A model generated the notes under the pieces. It had not been told where the DNA came from, made no database searches, and saw only the letters and a program-made list of their open reading frames with translations. From Scylla paramamosain (lineage: Eukaryota; Arthropoda; Malacostraca; Decapoda; Portunidae): a DNA stretch of 64,000 nt. Of this stretch, positions 25,578 through 45,677 are shown one piece after another. Location of the stretch: contig NC_087156.1 in NCBI RefSeq assembly GCF_035594125.1, positions 9,780,065-9,844,064 of the forward strand, in the 5' to 3' direction. The first letter of the stretch is position 1; each line of letters opens with the position of its first letter. Position numbers and translations under genes: made by a program.

Positions 25578-25774
25578 ATCACAGTGTTCATTCACCTTGC
25601 ATATTAATGAAGAGCTCAAGGGCATGATGGTGGATTACAGGGAGAGAAGTGAGGGAGAACAAGGGTGAGAGGAGAGAGAGAAGAGGAGAGAGAGGGAGAG
25701 GCAGGCTGTGGACAGAGTGAGTGCAGGGTGTGGAGAGATGGGGAAGAGTAAGTGAGAAATAAGGTGAGAGCAGC

Positions 25775-25860
<86 letters not shown>

Positions 25861-26050
25861 CAGGGGGTGATGGTTACTATGAAGACAACAGAAAAAGAAT
25901 GAACGAAAAAATAGAGTGAGGAAAGAATGAGGGAAGGTGAGAGGAACATCAAGGTGTAGAGACAAAGGGTGAGGGAAGGCACGGGAGATAAGGAAGACTG
26001 ATGCAAATGAAGAACAGGAAAAGGAAAGTAAAAAGAGGGAGGTAAGACTC
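25495..26050. repeat. Purine-rich tract with two (GA)n microsatellites
   Basis: (GA)n at 25,495-25,577 and 25,780-25,860 lie inside about 550 bp in which the plus strand is strongly purine-biased (GGGAGAG, AAGAGG and similar). No gene is supported on either strand. The stretch 25,056-25,494 before it is A-rich and non-coding. Confidence 0.9.
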
Positions 26051-26143
26051 TTGTTTAAGTCATGCTGATACAGTTTGGTCTGGCTGGACAAAGCTTGTGA
26101 TAACTTGTACTGTACAGAAAATGAACAAGTCAGGCATGACTTT

Positions 26144-28437
26144 CCCTCCTTTATTTCAACTAGACGGCACCACTGCTATCACATCTATTTCTAAAGTTGA
26201 ACTCTTCACCCACACCTTTGCTAAAAACTCTACCTTGGACGATTCTGGACTTGTTCCTCGCTCTCCTCCACCCTCTGACTACTTCATTCTACCTGTTAAA
26301 ATTCTTCACAATGATGTTTTCCATGCCCTCACTGGCCTAAACCCTGGGAAGGCTTATGGACCTGATGAGGTCCCTCCTATTGTTCTCCAAAACTGTGCCT
26401 CTGTGCACAGTTTCACCTTGCCTAGTCAAACTCTTTTAGCTCTGTCTGTCAACATCTACTTTTCCTTCTTGTTGGAAGTTCGCCTATATTCAGCCTGTTC
26501 TTAAAAAGGGTGACTGTTCTAATCCCTCAAACTACCGTCCTATTGCTTTAATTTCCTGCCTATCTAAGATTTTTTAATCTATCCTCAACAGGAAGATTCT
26601 TAAACATCTATCACTTCACAACCTTCTATCTGATCACCAGTATGGGTTCCGTCAAAGCCACTCTACTGGTGATCTTTTAGCTTTCCTTACTCAGTGGTGG
26701 TCATCCTCTTCTAGAGATTTTGGTAAAACTTTTGCTGTTGCCTTGGAGATATCAAAAGCTTTTGACAGAGTCTGGCACAAACCCTTGATTTCCAAACTAC
26801 TGTCCTACAGCTTCTATCCTTCTCTCTGCAACTTAATATCAATAAATTCAAAGTACTTAGTGTAGGTAGAGGAAAGCCACACTGTAGGTACACATTAAAC
26901 AACCAAACTCTGGTAGATACAGTGTACGAGAAAGATTTAGGAGTTATAGTTAGCTCTGAACTCCATCTAGGAAAACAATGCATAGAAACCAGAAACAGGG
27001 CAAATAGGGTACTAGGATTCATTTTTAGGAGTGTTAAAAGTAGAAGGCCAGAAGTAATATTAAAGTTATACTTGGCGCTGGTCAGACCTCATCTAGACTA
27101 CGCTATGCAGTTCTGATCCCCACATTACAGGAAAGATATAGGTCTATTAGAATCAGTGCAGAGGAGAATGACTAAAAGAATACAGGGGATGAGGAGTATT
27201 CCTTACTAGGCGAAATTGAAGTTGTTAAATTTGCATTCTTTAAAGAGATGTAGGGTAAGAGGGGACCTGATAGAAGTCTTTAAGTGGTATAAGAGTTATA
27301 ACAAGGGGGATGTAAGCAAAATTCTTTAGATCAGCAACAAGGGGAGAACAAGAAATAACAGGTTCAAGCTTGAAAAATTTAGGTTTAGGAAGGAGATAGG
27401 AAAAAATTGGTTCTCAAATAGAGTGATAGATGAGTGGAATGTACTCAGTAATCATATTGTTAGTGCTAGGACATCAGAGAGCTTTAAGACAGGATTAGAC
27501 AGGTATATGGATGGGGATAATAGATGGAAATAGGTAGGTATATTTCATACAGGCATTGCCATGTGTAAGCCTGGTCGCTTCTTGCAACTTCCCTTATTTC
27601 TTATGTTCTTATGTTCTCTGTAACTTCATCATCACCTGGTATTGTTCAGTGCCTTGAAAATTGAATTCCTCCATCTATGAACTCGACACAACCTTCCAGA
27701 CAACTATCCCCTCTTCTTCAGTGACACTCAACAGTCCCCCTCTTCTACACTGAACATCCTCGGTCTGTCCTTTACTTATAATCTGAACTGGAAACTTCAC
27801 ATCTCATCTCTAGCTAAAACAGCTTGAATGAAGTTAGGCGTTCTGAGACGTCTCTGCCAGTTTTTCTTACCCCCTCCAGCTGCTAATTGTACAAGGGCCT
27901 TATCCGTCCATGTATGGAGTATGCTTCAAATGTCTGGGGGGGTTCCACTCATACCGCTCTTCTAGACAGGATGGAATCAAAAACCTTTCTTCTCATCAAC
28001 TTCTCTCCTCTAACCGACTGTCTTTAGCCTTTCTCTCATCACCGCAATGTTGCATCTCTAGCTGTCTTCCACCGCTATTTTCATACTAACTGCTCCTCTG
28101 ATCTTTGTAACTGCATGCCGCCCCTCCTCCCATGGCCTCACTGCACAAGACTTTCTTCTTTCTCACACCCCTATTCTGTTCACTTCTCTAATGCAAGAGT
28201 TAACCAGTATTCTCAATCATTCATCCCTTTCTCTGGTAAACTCTGGAACACCCTGCCTACTTCTGTATTTCCACCTTCCTATGACTTGAATTTCTTCAAG
28301 AGGAAGGTTTCAAGACACTTATCCTTCAAATTTTTACTACTGCTTTTGGACCCTTTTCTGGGACTGGGATCTGTTTTTTTTTTTTTTTTTTCCTTGGGCA
28401 GTGTCCCTCCTACATTAGAAAAAAAAACAATATGATA
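26144..28437 (+). pseudogene. Jockey-like retrotransposon fragment split by a CR1 insertion
   Basis: Same family as the element at 61,005. It begins mid-element (FPPLFQLDGTTAITSISK, with frame changes) and contains the start of the RT (HALTGLNPGKAYGPDEVPPI near 26,315). It is interrupted at 26,834 by a CR1-like fragment and resumes at 27,615. After the insertion about 305 bp of RT (the part carrying motifs B and C) is missing relative to 62,996-63,301. The remaining C-terminal part (KLWNTLPTSVFPPSYDLNFF near 28,240) runs to a T-rich 3' end and GGCAGTGTCCCTCC near 28,400. Multiple frameshifts. Confidence 0.88.
26835..27614 (+). mobile_element. CR1-like 3' fragment with target-site duplication
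   Basis: A 780-bp piece equivalent to 22,845-23,612 of the larger CR1-like element, including a degenerate DLGVIVSSELHLGKQCIE and ending in TTCTTATG octamers. It is flanked by TCTCTGCAACTT (26,823-26,834) and TCTCTGTAACTT (27,615-27,626), a 12-bp target duplication with one mismatch. A 5'-truncated CR1-like transcript therefore inserted into the Jockey-like element. Confidence 0.92.
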
Positions 28438-28446
28438 TAGAACTAA

Positions 28447-31084
<2,638 letters not shown>

Positions 31085-31294
31085 TCCAATATCCATCCTA
31101 GTTATTATCCAAAGGCCCATCCGGAGACTGCAACATCTGGATAGGGATGTAAATGACTGTAAAACATCCGGATAATGACTTACTGTCTGAATAGTGACCC
31201 TTACCCTCCAGATAGCAACTCTTACTGTCACGATAGCCAATCAGACACTTGTTGAATAATGACGAGTCTGGATACCGACAGTCTGGATATTGGA
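31085..31294. mobile_element. Possible 210-bp MITE-like element
   Basis: Perfect 11-bp terminal inverted repeats TCCAATATCCA (31,085-31,095) and TGGATATTGGA (31,284-31,294). Inside, variants of YGGATA followed by TGAC or GCAAC recur about six times. No coding sequence and no clear target duplication were found, so the transposon assignment is tentative. Confidence 0.45.
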
Positions 31295-32059
31295 GCGATG
31301 GAAATGCGACTATTCAGTACTCATGACATTTTTTACATTTAATAACAATTTAAGTAAATAAATACTAAAATCATAATTGACTCAGTAGAACACATATTTA
31401 CTAGGGCACTTCGAGGACTTTTTTTTATGAATATTAAATATTCTTTTCTATATGAACAGATCTTGAGTATATCACATATCTACCTGATTATGTACAAAAA
31501 TATTTAATTACGTCGGTGGGAAATCACTTCACCTGAACCAAAGTCTATGAAAATAAGTTAACTGCTTCCAGTATCTGAAACATTCTTGGGAAAATAAGCA
31601 AGGTATTATTTAAACTGTATGTGTTTATGAGAGAAACACAGAAGGAATGCAAGGACTGATATGTGTAAGGAATCTGACAACCAAGCTGAAAAAAAAAAAA
31701 AATAATAATAATAATAAAAAAAAAGAAAAAAAAACATCCTTTTAGTTAAAGCACAGCATCAGTAATAATAAACATGGGAACTTGAATCCTGTCCTACTGC
31801 CCATGGAAAAATTATAAAGGTGAGACAATTCATAGGAGAAAGATTTTATTTAACACAATGTATCCAACAACACGGGTTAAGGCATGGACAACCTACAATT
31901 TTCCTCATATTCTCACGTAAAAGATGAACTAGATAAGAGGCTTCAAAATCAAAATGAGGTAAAAGGAGAAATTACCTGAGCACATTTTTAAAACTAAACA
32001 TACATTAGACAAACTTGCAAAAAATATTTCCACAAAACTACACTATACAATTTAATCAA
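31295..32059. other. AT-rich non-coding sequence
   Basis: Includes an A-rich run with AAT units at about 31,690-31,735. No gene is seen. Confidence 0.5.
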
Positions 32060-32745
<686 letters not shown>

Positions 32746-33297
32746 AGACTGGAAGAGAAGTTTTATCCACTTGTGTATCACAATTCTAGTTTCCTCCCCT
32801 CTAGTGGCTGACAGCATCTGCAATAGTTAAGATAATGAAAACATGATACAAAAGTTTCATTGTTGTCTTCAGTCTTGAATGCACAATACAAGTACTTCAT
32901 ATAAACAGTAGGTATATACTACATGGCAAATTGTTTAGTTCTACTGAAGTCAATGGTAAGAAATAAATTAAATAAATGATGGCCCACTAAGTTTCCAAAT
33001 AGGGATGACCAGCCCTTTTTTTCCAGGCACAAGCACATTAAAGCAATCTAACCGTCATAACACACTCATAGCATCTCTAATAAAATTAGTAATCAAACAA
33101 ATTAATTATTTGTGAGGTAAAATGAAATGGTAAATAAGACACTGTAATACATGTGACTTCCTGGATGGAAGCTTATTTTTCACTTAACAAAAACCCAATA
33201 TAAGTGTTCCAAGATTTCTTAAAAGAAAATAATAATGATTAATCTCCATAATGATAAAGCAATGTTTTCATAAGTAATAAACATTACCTGGTGGGAT

Positions 33298-34716
<1,419 letters not shown>

Positions 34717-34732
34717 GACACAAAAGTAATTA

Positions 34733-35660
34733 CTAAAAAATCAGTAGTACTTAACTGTGCTTGCCCTTCAGGTATTCAGAGATTATTACAACACTTAAGA
34801 AACATACTTTTTTTCTAAAAGTGGTAGTGGACTCATGGAACAAACTCCACTACATTTTCACTCATTCATCAGTCTTCCACTCATCTGTGCCCACCAGCCA
34901 GATGTAACAGATTACCACTTAACCTAGGTAATCAACCTAACAAACTAATGAAACTAACCATCATAACCAAACCAAACCAAATTAGACTGACCTAACTAAC
35001 CTAACCAAGCCAAACCAGCATAATTTAACATAGGTATATAATCAAACTAACAAAACTAAGACTGCAGGTGAGTTTAGTTAATTATTTAATTTACCAATGA
35101 CTTCCTGCATAAACATAATTTATATTAGGTAGGTAAAAAAAATGTATACATCATGCACAAATAAATACACTTAATAATGACATGGCTTACAAGCTGAGAT
35201 TAACCAACCATTGAATTGTCACTTACATGCGAGAGAGGAGACCAGGAATGTTGTTGGATGCAAGGCCTTTAGGCCTTAGGACCTTAGGAGGTAGGTAGGT
35301 AGAATACTGGCTAGCTGTGCCTTGGTGATGTTTTTGTTGAGGCTGTATAGTTCAGTCTTAACAACAGCGTCAACTTAGCCTCTAGTGTCCCAGAAGTGCA
35401 GTAAGCTGACAGTATCAAGCTTGATGAAAGTACAGGCCTGGGTCTCACTCAGTGCAGGATAAAAAAGGTGTAGCTACTGGTCTCGTACTGGCATTTGGCA
35501 GGCACCTCGTATTCATAAACAGAAAAATTGGTGGTTCAACAGTTGGAAATCTCGATGTGCATGTAACTACTCCTATGCTTTTATTATTCTTCTCATCATA
35601 CTTCCTCAAAATTTCATACTACTAAATATTTCAACTGAGATAACAAAATATATTTCTTAC
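34733..35660. other. Probable first intron of the zinc-finger gene
   Basis: AT-rich, with an AACC-rich stretch at 34,920-35,050. No coding sequence is supported. Confidence 0.35.
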
Positions 35661-35840
35661 CTTGCTTGTCTCCCCAGAGTAGAATATTCCATCTTCTGGT
35701 TACTGAAGTTACTAGGTCGAAGTAACCTTGCGTCACCGAAATATTATATAGAACGTTTGAGCTTTTCATTTCATTATGAATAATTTTCATCATCACCTTA
35801 AGTGAAAATATTTGTATACGATAAATGCACATCGACATAC
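35661..35840 (-). other. Possible 5' exon of the zinc-finger gene
   Basis: On the minus strand a consensus donor (GCAAG|GTAAGAAA) sits at 35,661/35,660, upstream of the zinc-finger coding exon. The preceding frame is open but unremarkable, so this would be an untranslated or short leader exon. The assignment rests on the donor and position only. Confidence 0.3.
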
Positions 35841-36368
35841 AAAGGCGCTACATGACAAGTTTTCAGTAACAGTGCCACGTGTCGCAATAAACAATGCACA
35901 TGACAAATAATATAGAAAAAAAAAAACATTTAAAGTATGTTTTTAAGGCTATTGGTATAACAGCAATGAATAAGTATTACATTCCAAGTATTTAATGAAG
36001 AATAATATTGAAGACAACCGCTTAGCAACGAAGAAAAAATGCAACATTTACAGACACCCTGTTGCTTCGATTTACAGTGTTTATCTGTATTTAATTCTAT
36101 CTCGATAAAATATTATTTATATAATATGGAGGCTTATGGTGTCTCGGCACACACTCAACATTGCCTGTTAAATGTTAACAAGGACTGAGCCAAGAAATTC
36201 AAGACATCACAACCAAATTGCATGTCACATACAACAGTCGGATTTGTAAACTTTGGTTACAGCTATTTCCTGTCAGTATTTATGGGAAAAATACTGTAAA
36301 AACAACAATTATTTTGTACAGTGTAGTAAGAAAGTTCCCTTAAAGACACCTAACGAGTAAGACTTTTG

Positions 36369-36386
36369 CACACACACACACACACA

Positions 36387-36438
<52 letters not shown>
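36369..36438. repeat. (CA)n microsatellite
   Basis: About 35 CA units with one TA interruption. The flanks 35,841-36,368 and 36,439-36,500 hold no supported gene. Confidence 0.97.
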
Positions 36439-36439
<1 letters not shown>

Positions 36440-36571
36440 TGGCAGCAGCAGGAGCACAAGCAACAGCAGTCCGTACTTTGTTTCGTTATTGGTGAAGAAA
36501 CACTATTTCTTCTCTTTGTTTTTAGGTTTTAACACGGTCCTCTGATTTTGTGTTTGTGTTGTCGGATGCAG

Positions 36572-36657
36572 CAGCGACGGGACGTTTTTCTTTCCTCGCA
36601 GCCAGATGATGTAGACTGGCTTTTTCCTGCTCCTCCTGACACACTCACAATTTACCG
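36572..36657 (+). CDS. Candidate gene copy 1, exon 4
   Basis: An 86-nt exon between acceptor TTGTGTTGTCGGATGCAG and donor GTGAGTGAC, one of the best donors in the window. In the phase set by exon 3 it reads QRRDVFLSSQPDDVDWLF, then PAPPDTLTIY, ending in phase 2. An ATG lies 6 nt upstream (36,566), so it could alternatively be a first coding exon. Copy 2 keeps length, frame and both splice sites but differs at about 11 of 86 bases, 7 residues changed (for example V to E and L to P), about three times the divergence of the following intron. In copy 1 the intron between exons 3 and 4 is 19 kb and contains the antisense zinc-finger gene. Product not recognised. Confidence 0.4.
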
Positions 36658-38456
<1,799 letters not shown>

Positions 38457-38487
38457 AAGAGGTAGGCAAGTGGTCGGGCGGGGACAA

Positions 38488-38541
38488 GGAGGAGGAGGAG
38501 GAGGAGGAGGAGCAGGAGGAGAGGGAGGAGGAGGAGGAGGC
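38488..38541. repeat. (GGA)n tract
   Basis: About 16 GGA-type triplets with GCA and GAG interruptions; 9 units in copy 2 (about 60,594-60,620). Confidence 0.95.
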
Positions 38542-38923
38542 GTAGCGTAGCGTGGTCTGGATGGCGTGCAGGATTATGTGACGCTCAGAGGCAGCTTCCC
38601 TACACTGTAAGCTTCTATTAGAGTGAGCCACGTGACGGGGTGCGCTCTCAGGATGATTGCTTGTATTCTATGTAGCCTGACGGGGCTGTGGCACTCCCTG
38701 CAGGTTATTGGCTCAGGAGGGTGAGGTAATGTCGGATGTTAGTGTGGTACTCTGCTGTGGTGATGAGTTGTGTTTGTAATGATACAGCGCCTAAAGTTTG
38801 TTAAAGTGATGCAGCTTGTAGAGCATAAATACAGTGACATCATCACCACTATAGTCTTTCCCTTTACGCTGTGACGGAATGATGTAGTTGTGGTGATGTA
38901 GTCTGGGATAATGATATACACTA

Positions 38924-40353
<1,430 letters not shown>

Positions 40354-40839
40354 CAGTGGTTTTCATCACTTTTCAGGCCACGGGCCACTAACAAAAACAG
40401 AAAGAAAATTTGGACCCTTTCAATATTGTTTTAATACAACTAATCAACACTGCAGTTCGGTGGCCAGTGGCCACAGGCACGGTGGTCCACAGCACTTGAC
40501 GACTCGTGTAGCCGCGCGGAAGCTGACAGAAATGAACAGGATGGCTCGTCACCTTGACGCGTATAGTACGAGTATGTTCTCAGGCCCTAGTCCCGGATGG
40601 CGGCGTGAATCTTGAACATTCGTTGTAGATTAAACTTAGAAGTGACTCGAAGTATTACCTAACAGCTACAACTTAGACTGTCAATGGTTCTCTTAAATAG
40701 AAATGTAATAATAGTAGTTATATATTTTGATCAAAATTGTTCATCCTGAATTTTCCATTTAATTTTTATCAGCAAATACAGTAGGCATCCTGTGGACCAC
40801 CCTAAAGAGTCACTGTGGACCACCAGTTGAGAACCATTT
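40354..40839. mobile_element. hAT-like non-autonomous element
   Basis: A 486-bp element starting CAGTGGTTTTCA and ending TTGAGAACCATTT, imperfect terminal inverted repeats of the CAGTGGTTCTCAA type. It is flanked by CTCTAGTG (40,346-40,353) and CTCCAGTG (40,840-40,847), an 8-bp target duplication with one mismatch, as expected for hAT transposons. GGACCACC occurs twice near the right end. No transposase frame. Confidence 0.8.
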
Positions 40840-41237
40840 CTCCAGTGTGATTGTTTCATGTGGAAGGGTCAAATAATTTAAAAGGACTCTTGAGAACTCT
40901 TCGGGACTGAATGTAATGCAGGTCTTGCGAGTGATGCTCGTCAGAGAGAAGCATGTGTTCTTTAAAATTTCAGTACTTTTTTTCTTTTTCTGTGCGTTGA
41001 GTTAGGTATTCATTTACTTTTATGATCAAGTGTCATCTGACTACCAATTAATGCTTCCTTGAACTGCCTTACTACGGTTCTTTTCATGGATAAAAATTCC
41101 AAATAACGTGTTACATTTCATTTGTGGCATGATTTCCCTTTAAAATGAATGCAAAGCAATCAATGTGGCACGTTCCATATCCATTATTGTGTCACTTTAT
41201 TACGCATACAAACACTCCTATTAACGTATCACATCCC
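40840..41237. other. Unique sequence joining the two copies
   Basis: AT-rich, no gene or repeat recognised. It leads into the start of copy 2 at 41,238, where the match to window position 1 begins. Confidence 0.5.
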
Positions 41238-41942
41238 GCCCCTGGTGTGATTCCCCTCACCATGAATACAAAGCAATCCAAACGCTACAGTTCAGCCCTG
41301 CTCATGAAACACACGCTCTGATACAACTAGGCTTTTCACTTACTTTCAGCCCTTGTTTTCTCTTTAATAGTGCGAGAGTTGACTGGCCTCTTCACTCTTT
41401 GATCTCTTTCACAGTTAAACTCCGTAATTCTCCCTGATTTTTATCTAACTTCCCAAACTTGTTATGACTTGAACTGATCATATATGTTTACTCACCTCCG
41501 TATGACTTGAGTTGCTATAAGAGACGAGTATCAAGACACCTTCCTAACTAAATGAACCAACCTGATTTAACTCTCTTTTCCATCCACTCTTTACCATGCG
41601 GAAATTAAGTGGTATTGTAAACTGTAACCAAATTGTTACCCTTATGATCTATTCTAGACTCTAATAAGTGATCTGGAGACTATGATAATAACACGCTCCC
41701 TCCACTGCACACCAGCTGTCCGTAATGTATCATGTCCAGTGGCTGTTAATATAAACTGACGCTCTATTAACCTGTCATCACTAATCAGTAATCATTCACG
41801 CACAAGCTCATCCTCGTCACCACAACATCACCATCACCGTCACCATCACCACAGCTTACACAACACTCCACCATGATTCTGTCCCATACCTCACCCCCGC
41901 CACAAATAATCATTTCTAATTAATCTCCTGTCCCTCACCACC

Positions 41943-41988
<46 letters not shown>

Positions 41989-42179
41989 TCACACCTCACT
42001 CTCAACTTCTCCCATTTTCAGGGATTCCTTTCTTCTCTTCCCTCGCTCCACCATCCTTCATCCTCTCTGACTTACTTTCCATCCTTCCTTTTGCCGACAT
42101 AATGCTTGCAACAGACGCCCCTCCTCTTCCTCCCCCTCCTCCTCCCGTCCCGTAGTATTAGCAGGGGCCTTGTCTCCCC

Positions 42180-42186
42180 TTATAAG
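42180..42186 (+). promoter_or_regulatory. TATA-like box of candidate gene, copy 2
   Basis: TTATAAG in the same context as in copy 1, 129-135 nt upstream of the Met-Asp-Arg start. Confidence 0.4.
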
Positions 42187-42314
42187 CAGGGAGCTGTGGG
42201 AGGAACTGGAGGGATGCTTAGTGGAACATGTCGAAATAGCGTTGCCTAGCCGCCGCCGAGTATAGGAGTGTATTGAGGGTGCATTATCTCGGTACAGTGG
42301 CGGTGAACGGGGAG

Positions 42315-42322
42315 ATGGATCG
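42315..42322 (+). CDS. Candidate gene copy 2, exon 1 coding end (Met-Asp-Arg)
   Basis: ATGGATCG followed by donor GTGAGTATG, identical to copy 1. It joins in phase to 54,813 across a 12.5-kb intron. Confidence 0.38.
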
Positions 42323-42839
42323 GTGAGTATGTTCAGGCGCAGATAGAGAAATGTGTTGTTGGTCTGACGAATTGATTAATGAATAGGTATCTGGTTGAAC
42401 AGGTAGAGTTATAGATAGATGGCTGGATGGGTAAATGGTTAAATAGATCGACTGGCTGATAAATAGATATATAGATAGACAGATGGATGGATAGATAGAT
42501 TGATAGATAAATGAATAAATGAAATAATGAAATAAAATGAATATTTGAAATAATGAATATTCACTGATCAACGCAATCATCGTGCAAAACACAGACAATA
42601 TCACATGCATAAACACAACAAATATTCAGTCGGCGCCATTAATGTTCAGTGAGAAAAACACACATGATATCAGCAACACATCAATCACTATAAACATTCC
42701 ATTTCTTCTTTCTTCTGACTTATTTTATCTTCACTTCTCTCTTTTTCCTTATTTTGTTTTCTTTCGTCTTTTCTTCGTTTTTTTTTGACAGTGCAATATA
42801 TATTGTGGTATGGGGGTCACCACAAACGATAATTCTTCA

Positions 42840-43930
42840 AATTAGATTGATGTAAGTAGTGGCGTTCCTCAGTGTTCAATCTTAGGACCGATCCTCTTCA
42901 TAATATATATCGATGACATAGACGAAGGAATCAGAAGTAAACTGTCAAAATTGACAGATACTAAAATTGCTAACAAGACTGACACCAAACCAACGTCAAA
43001 TTTTGCAAAATGATGTATACACTCTCATTGAATGGTGTGAAACGTGGCTTATAACTTTGATTTTGATAAATGCCACGTATTAAATATAGGAAATAGCAAT
43101 CTGCTGGAAAATTATAAAAAGTAATCCCCCCATCAATAGTTTGGATCCTGAGAAAGATCTGGGAGTTTTAGTGACAGCAGATCTTGAACCAAGCAAACAC
43201 TGTACCGAAGTCATTGAAATTGCTAATAAATTAATAGTTTTCATTAAGAAGATCTTTCACCCTCAAATCTGAAAAAAAAAAAAAAATTGGCCTTGTACAA
43301 CTCACTTGTACCTCCTCATCTTGAATATAATGTACAGTTTTTGTCATCCTACTACAGAAGGAATATTGAGAAATTAGAAAAAAAGACAATACGAAGTAGA
43401 GTAACGAAAATTACTTGAAAGCTTCGCAATTAACCCTACAAGGAACGTCTTAAAGAACGAGATCTATTCTCCCTATCCAAACGCAGGCTAAGAGGGGATC
43501 TGATATTGCTTTACTAAACTTTTAAGGGTTTCACAAATATGAGACCCGAATTCTTCCTAAGACTCAACATGTCTAATGTTACAAGAAACAATAGCAAATA
43601 ATAGGTAAGCGATTTCAAACAAATGAAGCCAAACATTTTACTTCAATCGTGTCATAAATATGTGGAATTGTGTTCCATCAAGCGTCGTTAACTCAGGTAC
43701 TGTACACTCATTGAAAACCTGTCTTGACAAGTATGTAGACAGTAATTCCCGGTTGTCATTGTTCATGTCTGAATAACGAACACGTTCACTTCGTACTGTC
43801 CGTGCTGGCATGTAGATTGTATGTGGTAGAAGTAGTCCTCCTCTCTTTCTTAGTTTCCTCTCACATTCCATGTTGTTTTTTATTTCTATACAACATGGTA
43901 CCATTTCCTTTCTCAGGTGAGCCTTGCCTG
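42840..43930 (+). pseudogene. Decayed CR1-like retrotransposon, copy 2 counterpart
   Basis: Same fragment as 1,860-2,945, with [13 protein letters not shown], the degraded catalytic motif and WNCVPSSVVNSGTV. The two differ by a handful of substitutions and one-base indels. Shared disabling changes show that decay preceded the duplication. Confidence 0.85.
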
Positions 43931-44372
43931 GAGGGATAGGGGGTGGGGGATGGAAGGACCCTTCTTCTGTGCTATCCTTTGCCTACCACTAATAGAGTAG
44001 AATACCCAAACACCACCTAAACAGTCACCCAAACAGACTTGTAAGAACCTCTTGGTCTGTTGCTGTTTGGACTTTTTTTTTCTGCAAAACAAATAGATTC
44101 TGTACATAAGTAAGAGAGAAAAAAAAAACAGTAGAAAATATAGATGTAAATGCCAATGACACCGTGCATTGCTTAAAAAAATAAAGAAAAAAACAAGGTC
44201 TCCATCGTTACAAATACTGAACTATCAAAACTTACAACTTACAAGATACGACACGGAAATAAAAGGACACAAACCCGCTACACTACAATGATGGTGCTGG
44301 TGACGGTGATGACGGTAATAATAATAATTATAATGGTAATAATAATAGTAATAATGATTATAATATATAATA

Positions 44373-44419
<47 letters not shown>

Positions 44420-45304
44420 CAACAACAACAACAACAGTACCACTTCACTACGTATCGCCTCACGCGGGGAGCAGGGGTGGGAGGGGCACAGGTCTTTCTT
44501 CTTTTTCATGCAGTATTCTTTTTTTTATACCTATGAAGCATAAACACACTTGCAGCCTCCGCTGATCCCCCTACCCTCTCTCCCTTAATCCCTCCCGACG
44601 CCGCCCTTCCTCCCAGTCGGAAGCTTTCATCCTGCTGATAGGTAGTAAAGCCTGTGTGAAGAAGTGAGTGCTTCACCAGCTTTTTCAATGACATAATTTG
44701 ATTGATGTCTATGTTGAGAGTGGACGTGAATTACGAATAAAGCAATCCGTGGTTCTCTGCGCTGAGTCATTCTCGTGCTGCAGGATGGACAGGTGTAATG
44801 TTGTGTTGTTGTTATTGTTGTTGGTGATGGTGGTGCTGGTGCAGCACAGGGGAGGGTTCCAGGAGGCTACTCCAGACACAAGGAATGCCCGCCTCTGTAA
44901 AGTTCTCTGATCTCACCTACTGCTATTTGCACTCCACGACATGCTCCCACAAGTCAACAATTATCTAATTATCACTGTGGGCATGAACGCTCACTTTAGA
45001 ATCAGCAGCAGTTTTTCTTATTGAACTTTTGGTGCTGCATTAACACTGGAAGGGAAATCATGTGTTCAAATATATCTTGTTTACCGTTGGGGTTTCATGG
45101 CGTAGTGACAGTTTTGGGAACCCAGTGTGTGTGGGATGCCAGCGGTCATATCCCATAGAAAACACAATAAATAAATAACGTAATGAAATTAATTCACATC
45201 ATAATTCTTTAATACATACTGGCGTGAACATTAGATGGGGAAATAGACCAACTTTACAAAAAAGATTGGGAAGATGGGGAAATAGACCAACTTTAAAAAA
45301 AAGA
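43931..45304. other. Intron-1 sequence, copy 2, with (AAT)n
   Basis: Counterpart of 2,946-4,356; the (AAT)n/(AAC)n tract is at 44,320-44,440. No gene is supported. Confidence 0.6.
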
Positions 45305-45448
45305 AAAAGGGCCCTCGTGGCCCAGTGGGTAGAGTGATGCACTTGGAGATTGGCGTGAGGGAAGTGAGGGGCGCGTAGGTTCGAACCCCCCTCTCGGAAC
45401 TCACAAAAACCTTCAAAGAGCATCCCTCCATCACCATGTGTGCCTCAA
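45305..45448 (+). mobile_element. tRNA-derived SINE head, copy 2
   Basis: A box TGGCCCAGTGG (45,318-45,328) and B box GGTTCGAACCC (45,378-45,388), with the same flanking duplication and the same junction into the hairpin array as copy 1. Confidence 0.7.
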
Positions 45449-45488
45449 ACACACAGGTACGGTGATGGAGCTGCCCACGGGGAGGAGG

Positions 45489-45641
45489 GGAGGTGAGTGC
45501 GCAGCACCTCCCTACCCCTCCCCAGGGGAGGAAGGCACCGCCTTACCGCCCCCGGGAGAGCAAGGGAGGTGAGTGCACAGCGCTTCCCTTCTCTCCCCTA
45601 CCTAACCCTGGCAAGTCTACGGACTACCAGGCAAAAAAATA

Positions 45642-45677
<36 letters not shown>

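Noticed and set aside
34960..35050. Interstitial telomeric repeat
   Set aside because: The AACC/CCTAA-like motifs are irregular, with no run of consecutive TTAGG units.
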